Positions 62,963 through 64,000 of a DNA stretch of 64,000 nucleotides are shown in pieces. Within the stretch, counting starts at the first letter, position 1; every line of letters starts with the position of its first letter. Where the stretch lies: NCBI GenBank assembly GCA_016845585.1, contig JAERSO010000022.1, positions 117,978 to 181,977 on the forward strand. Direction: 5' to 3'. The stretch comes from Acidimicrobiaceae bacterium (GTDB lineage: Bacteria; Actinomycetota; Acidimicrobiia; Acidimicrobiales; Aldehydirespiratoraceae). Made by a program: the position numbers and the translations under genes. The notes beneath the pieces were generated by a model. The model was not told the DNA's origin. It saw nothing but the letters and a program-made list of their open reading frames with translations, and made no database searches.

Positions 62963-64000
62963 GTGACCGCGTCATTATCTCTTGAACAGGTACGCGCTGC
63001 GACCCCCGGGGTGGGGCACGTACTCCACTTCAACAACGCCGGGGCAGCGCTGCCTCCCGACGTGGTCTTGTCGACGGTGATCGGCCACCTCGAACGAGAG
63101 GCCACCATCGGGGGCTACGAGGCCGCGGCCGAGGCCCACGATCGCCTCGAGGCCGTCTACGCGTCGCTTGCTGGGCTGGTTGGCGCCGCGCCCCACGAGA
63201 TGGCCGTCGTCGAGAACGCCACGCGGGCCTGGGACATGGCGGTGTACGGGTATCCGTTCGTCGCCGGCGACCGAGTACTCACCTGCCGCGCCGAGTACGT
63301 CAGCAACATCGTGGCGCTGCTTCAGCTCGAAGAGCGGCACGGCATCGAGGTGGTCGTCATCGAGGACGACGAGCACGGACAGATCGACCTCGCCCACCTC
63401 GAGCGGGAGTTGGCGTCGGGCGCGACCATGGTGGCCCTCACCCACGCGCCGACGAACGGTGGGCTGATCAACCCTGCGGCAGAAGTCGGGGCGCTGTGCG
63501 AGCAGTACGAGGTGTTCTACGTGCTCGATGCGTGCCAGTCCGCCGGCCAGGTTCCGCTCGATGTGAGCACCCTGAAGTGCGACGTGCTCTCCGGGACCGG
63601 TCGCAAGTACCTGCGCGGCCCTCGGGGAACCGGCTTCCTCTACGCCAACCAGCGCGCCCTCGACCTCATCGAGCCGCCCTTCCTCGACCTTCACGCTGCC
63701 GAGTGGACAGGCGAGCGCACCTACGAGGTGCGACCCGACGCCCGCCGGTTCGAGAACTGGGAGACCAACTACGCCGGCAAGCTCGGCCTCGGTGCGGCCG
63801 TGGACTACGCGCTCGATCTTGGTATCGAGCCGACATCGACTCGGCTGATCGAGCTCGGCCAGAAGCTGCGCGATTCGCTCGATGCGCTCAACGGTGTCAG
63901 CACCCACGACAAGGGCGTCGTGCGGGGCGGCATCGTGACCTTCAGGATCGACGGCGTCGACTCCGATGATGCACAGGCACGTTTGCGCGCCCAGGACATC
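62963..64000 (+). CDS. Class V aminotransferase-fold PLP enzyme, 3' truncated by window end
   Basis: 346 codons read to the window edge from a GTG at 62963 (VTASLSLEQV). The PLP lysine is K215 in SGTGRKYLRGPRGTG; D189 in VLDACQSAGQ contacts the cofactor, and LHFNNAGAALPP begins the fold. Resembles EgtE/SufS-type class V enzymes that lack the SufS sulfur-transfer Cys region in the visible part. It could be a C-S lyase or aminotransferase; the rest lies outside. Confidence 0.85.
   Translation, partial: MTASLSLEQVRAATPGVGHVLHFNNAGAALPPDVVLSTVIGHLEREATIGGYEAAAEAHDRLEAVYASLAGLVGAAPHEMAVVENATRAWDMAVYGYPFVAGDRVLTCRAEYVSNIVALLQLEERHGIEVVVIEDDEHGQIDLAHLERELASGATMVALTHAPTNGGLINPAAEVGALCEQYEVFYVLDACQSAGQVPLDVSTLKCDVLSGTGRKYLRGPRGTGFLYANQRALDLIEPPFLDLHAAEWTGERTYEVRPDARRFENWETNYAGKLGLGAAVDYALDLGIEPTSTRLIELGQKLRDSLDALNGVSTHDKGVVRGGIVTFRIDGVDSDDAQARLRAQDI

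Noticed and set aside
1..64000. tRNA, rRNA, CRISPR arrays, insertion sequences, prophage genes and Sec-machinery genes.
   Set aside because: Looked for and not seen; no repeats of array type, no transposase or integrase motifs, no cloverleaf-like sequences recognised by eye.

Overview
The window is a gene-dense, high-GC stretch with almost no intergenic space, many ATGA/GTGA overlaps and frequent GTG/TTG starts. The gene content points to an actinomycetote, perhaps an environmental Acidimicrobiia-type bacterium: two luciferase-like F420-type oxidoreductases, an F420-type PPOX protein, a TB7.3-like biotin carrier, an actinobacterial-style PolA-like polymerase, ZIP, IclR and Lrp proteins. The lineage is inference. 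I saw no tRNA, rRNA, CRISPR array, transposase or prophage gene.

The main discovery is selenocysteine. Five genes look split by a single in-frame TGA but read through as intact proteins, each followed by a hairpin with bacterial SECIS geometry. Three belong to the UGSC family (Sec codons at 10446, 20063 and 32897). One is a GrdB/PrdB-like protein with a U-P-L-C motif (Sec at 23004). One is an AhpD-like carboxymuconolactone decarboxylase with C-P-T-U (Sec at 59005). Every UGSC gene is paired with a member of a second, unrecognised family carrying a G-[CW]-[ST]-DGLP signature and an AVM-[AS]-GC-x-P motif. The pairs are adjacent on either side in loci 1 and 3 and fused into one polypeptide in locus 2. 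No Sec machinery (selA, selB, selC, selD) lies in the window.

Layout. 1-7.2 kb (minus): MFS transporter, propeller-like protein, GMC oxidoreductase, ZIP transporter, biotin carrier and carboxyltransferase, class V aminotransferase. 7.2-8.5 kb: acyl-CoA dehydrogenase-like protein. 8.5-18.6 kb: a histidine-utilisation region. iclR-hutH continues on the minus strand into UGSC module 1 and a nitroreductase; divergently run hutU, a peptide-deformylase homologue, hutF, hutI and a 2OG-Fe(II) oxygenase. 18.6-20.4 kb: fused UGSC module 2. 20.5-27.2 kb (plus): Lrp regulator, damaged PPOX gene, Rieske oxygenase, GrdB-like selenoprotein, DUF2804 protein, thioesterase, HMA protein, F420-hydrogenase-beta-like protein. 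27.2-31.2 kb: SDR, damaged SRPBCC-DinB gene, ArsR, epoxide hydrolase, thioesterase, MetE-like protein. 31.2-34.3 kb: amidase and UGSC module 3. 34.3-49.8 kb: a mixed accessory stretch including a decayed sigma factor, phosphotransferase, EamA and MFS transporters, two PhyH-type dioxygenases, proline racemase family, SHMT-like and PolA-like proteins. 49.8-54.5 kb (minus): permease, degenerate metallo-beta-lactamase-fold protein, FAD oxidoreductase, bicupin. 54.6-64 kb: nitroreductase and flavoprotein pair, kynurenine-pathway pair (arylformamidase and tryptophan dioxygenase), nitroreductase with the AhpD-like selenoprotein, LLM oxidoreductase, racemase, M24 peptidase and a class V aminotransferase cut by the window end.

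Functionally the region is a catabolic and redox island: histidine and tryptophan breakdown, amide, proline-type and acyl-CoA substrates, with many flavin/F420 enzymes and thiol/selenol proteins. Three genes (PPOX, SRPBCC-DinB, sigma factor) carry internal deletions or frameshifts, reflecting gene decay or assembly error.
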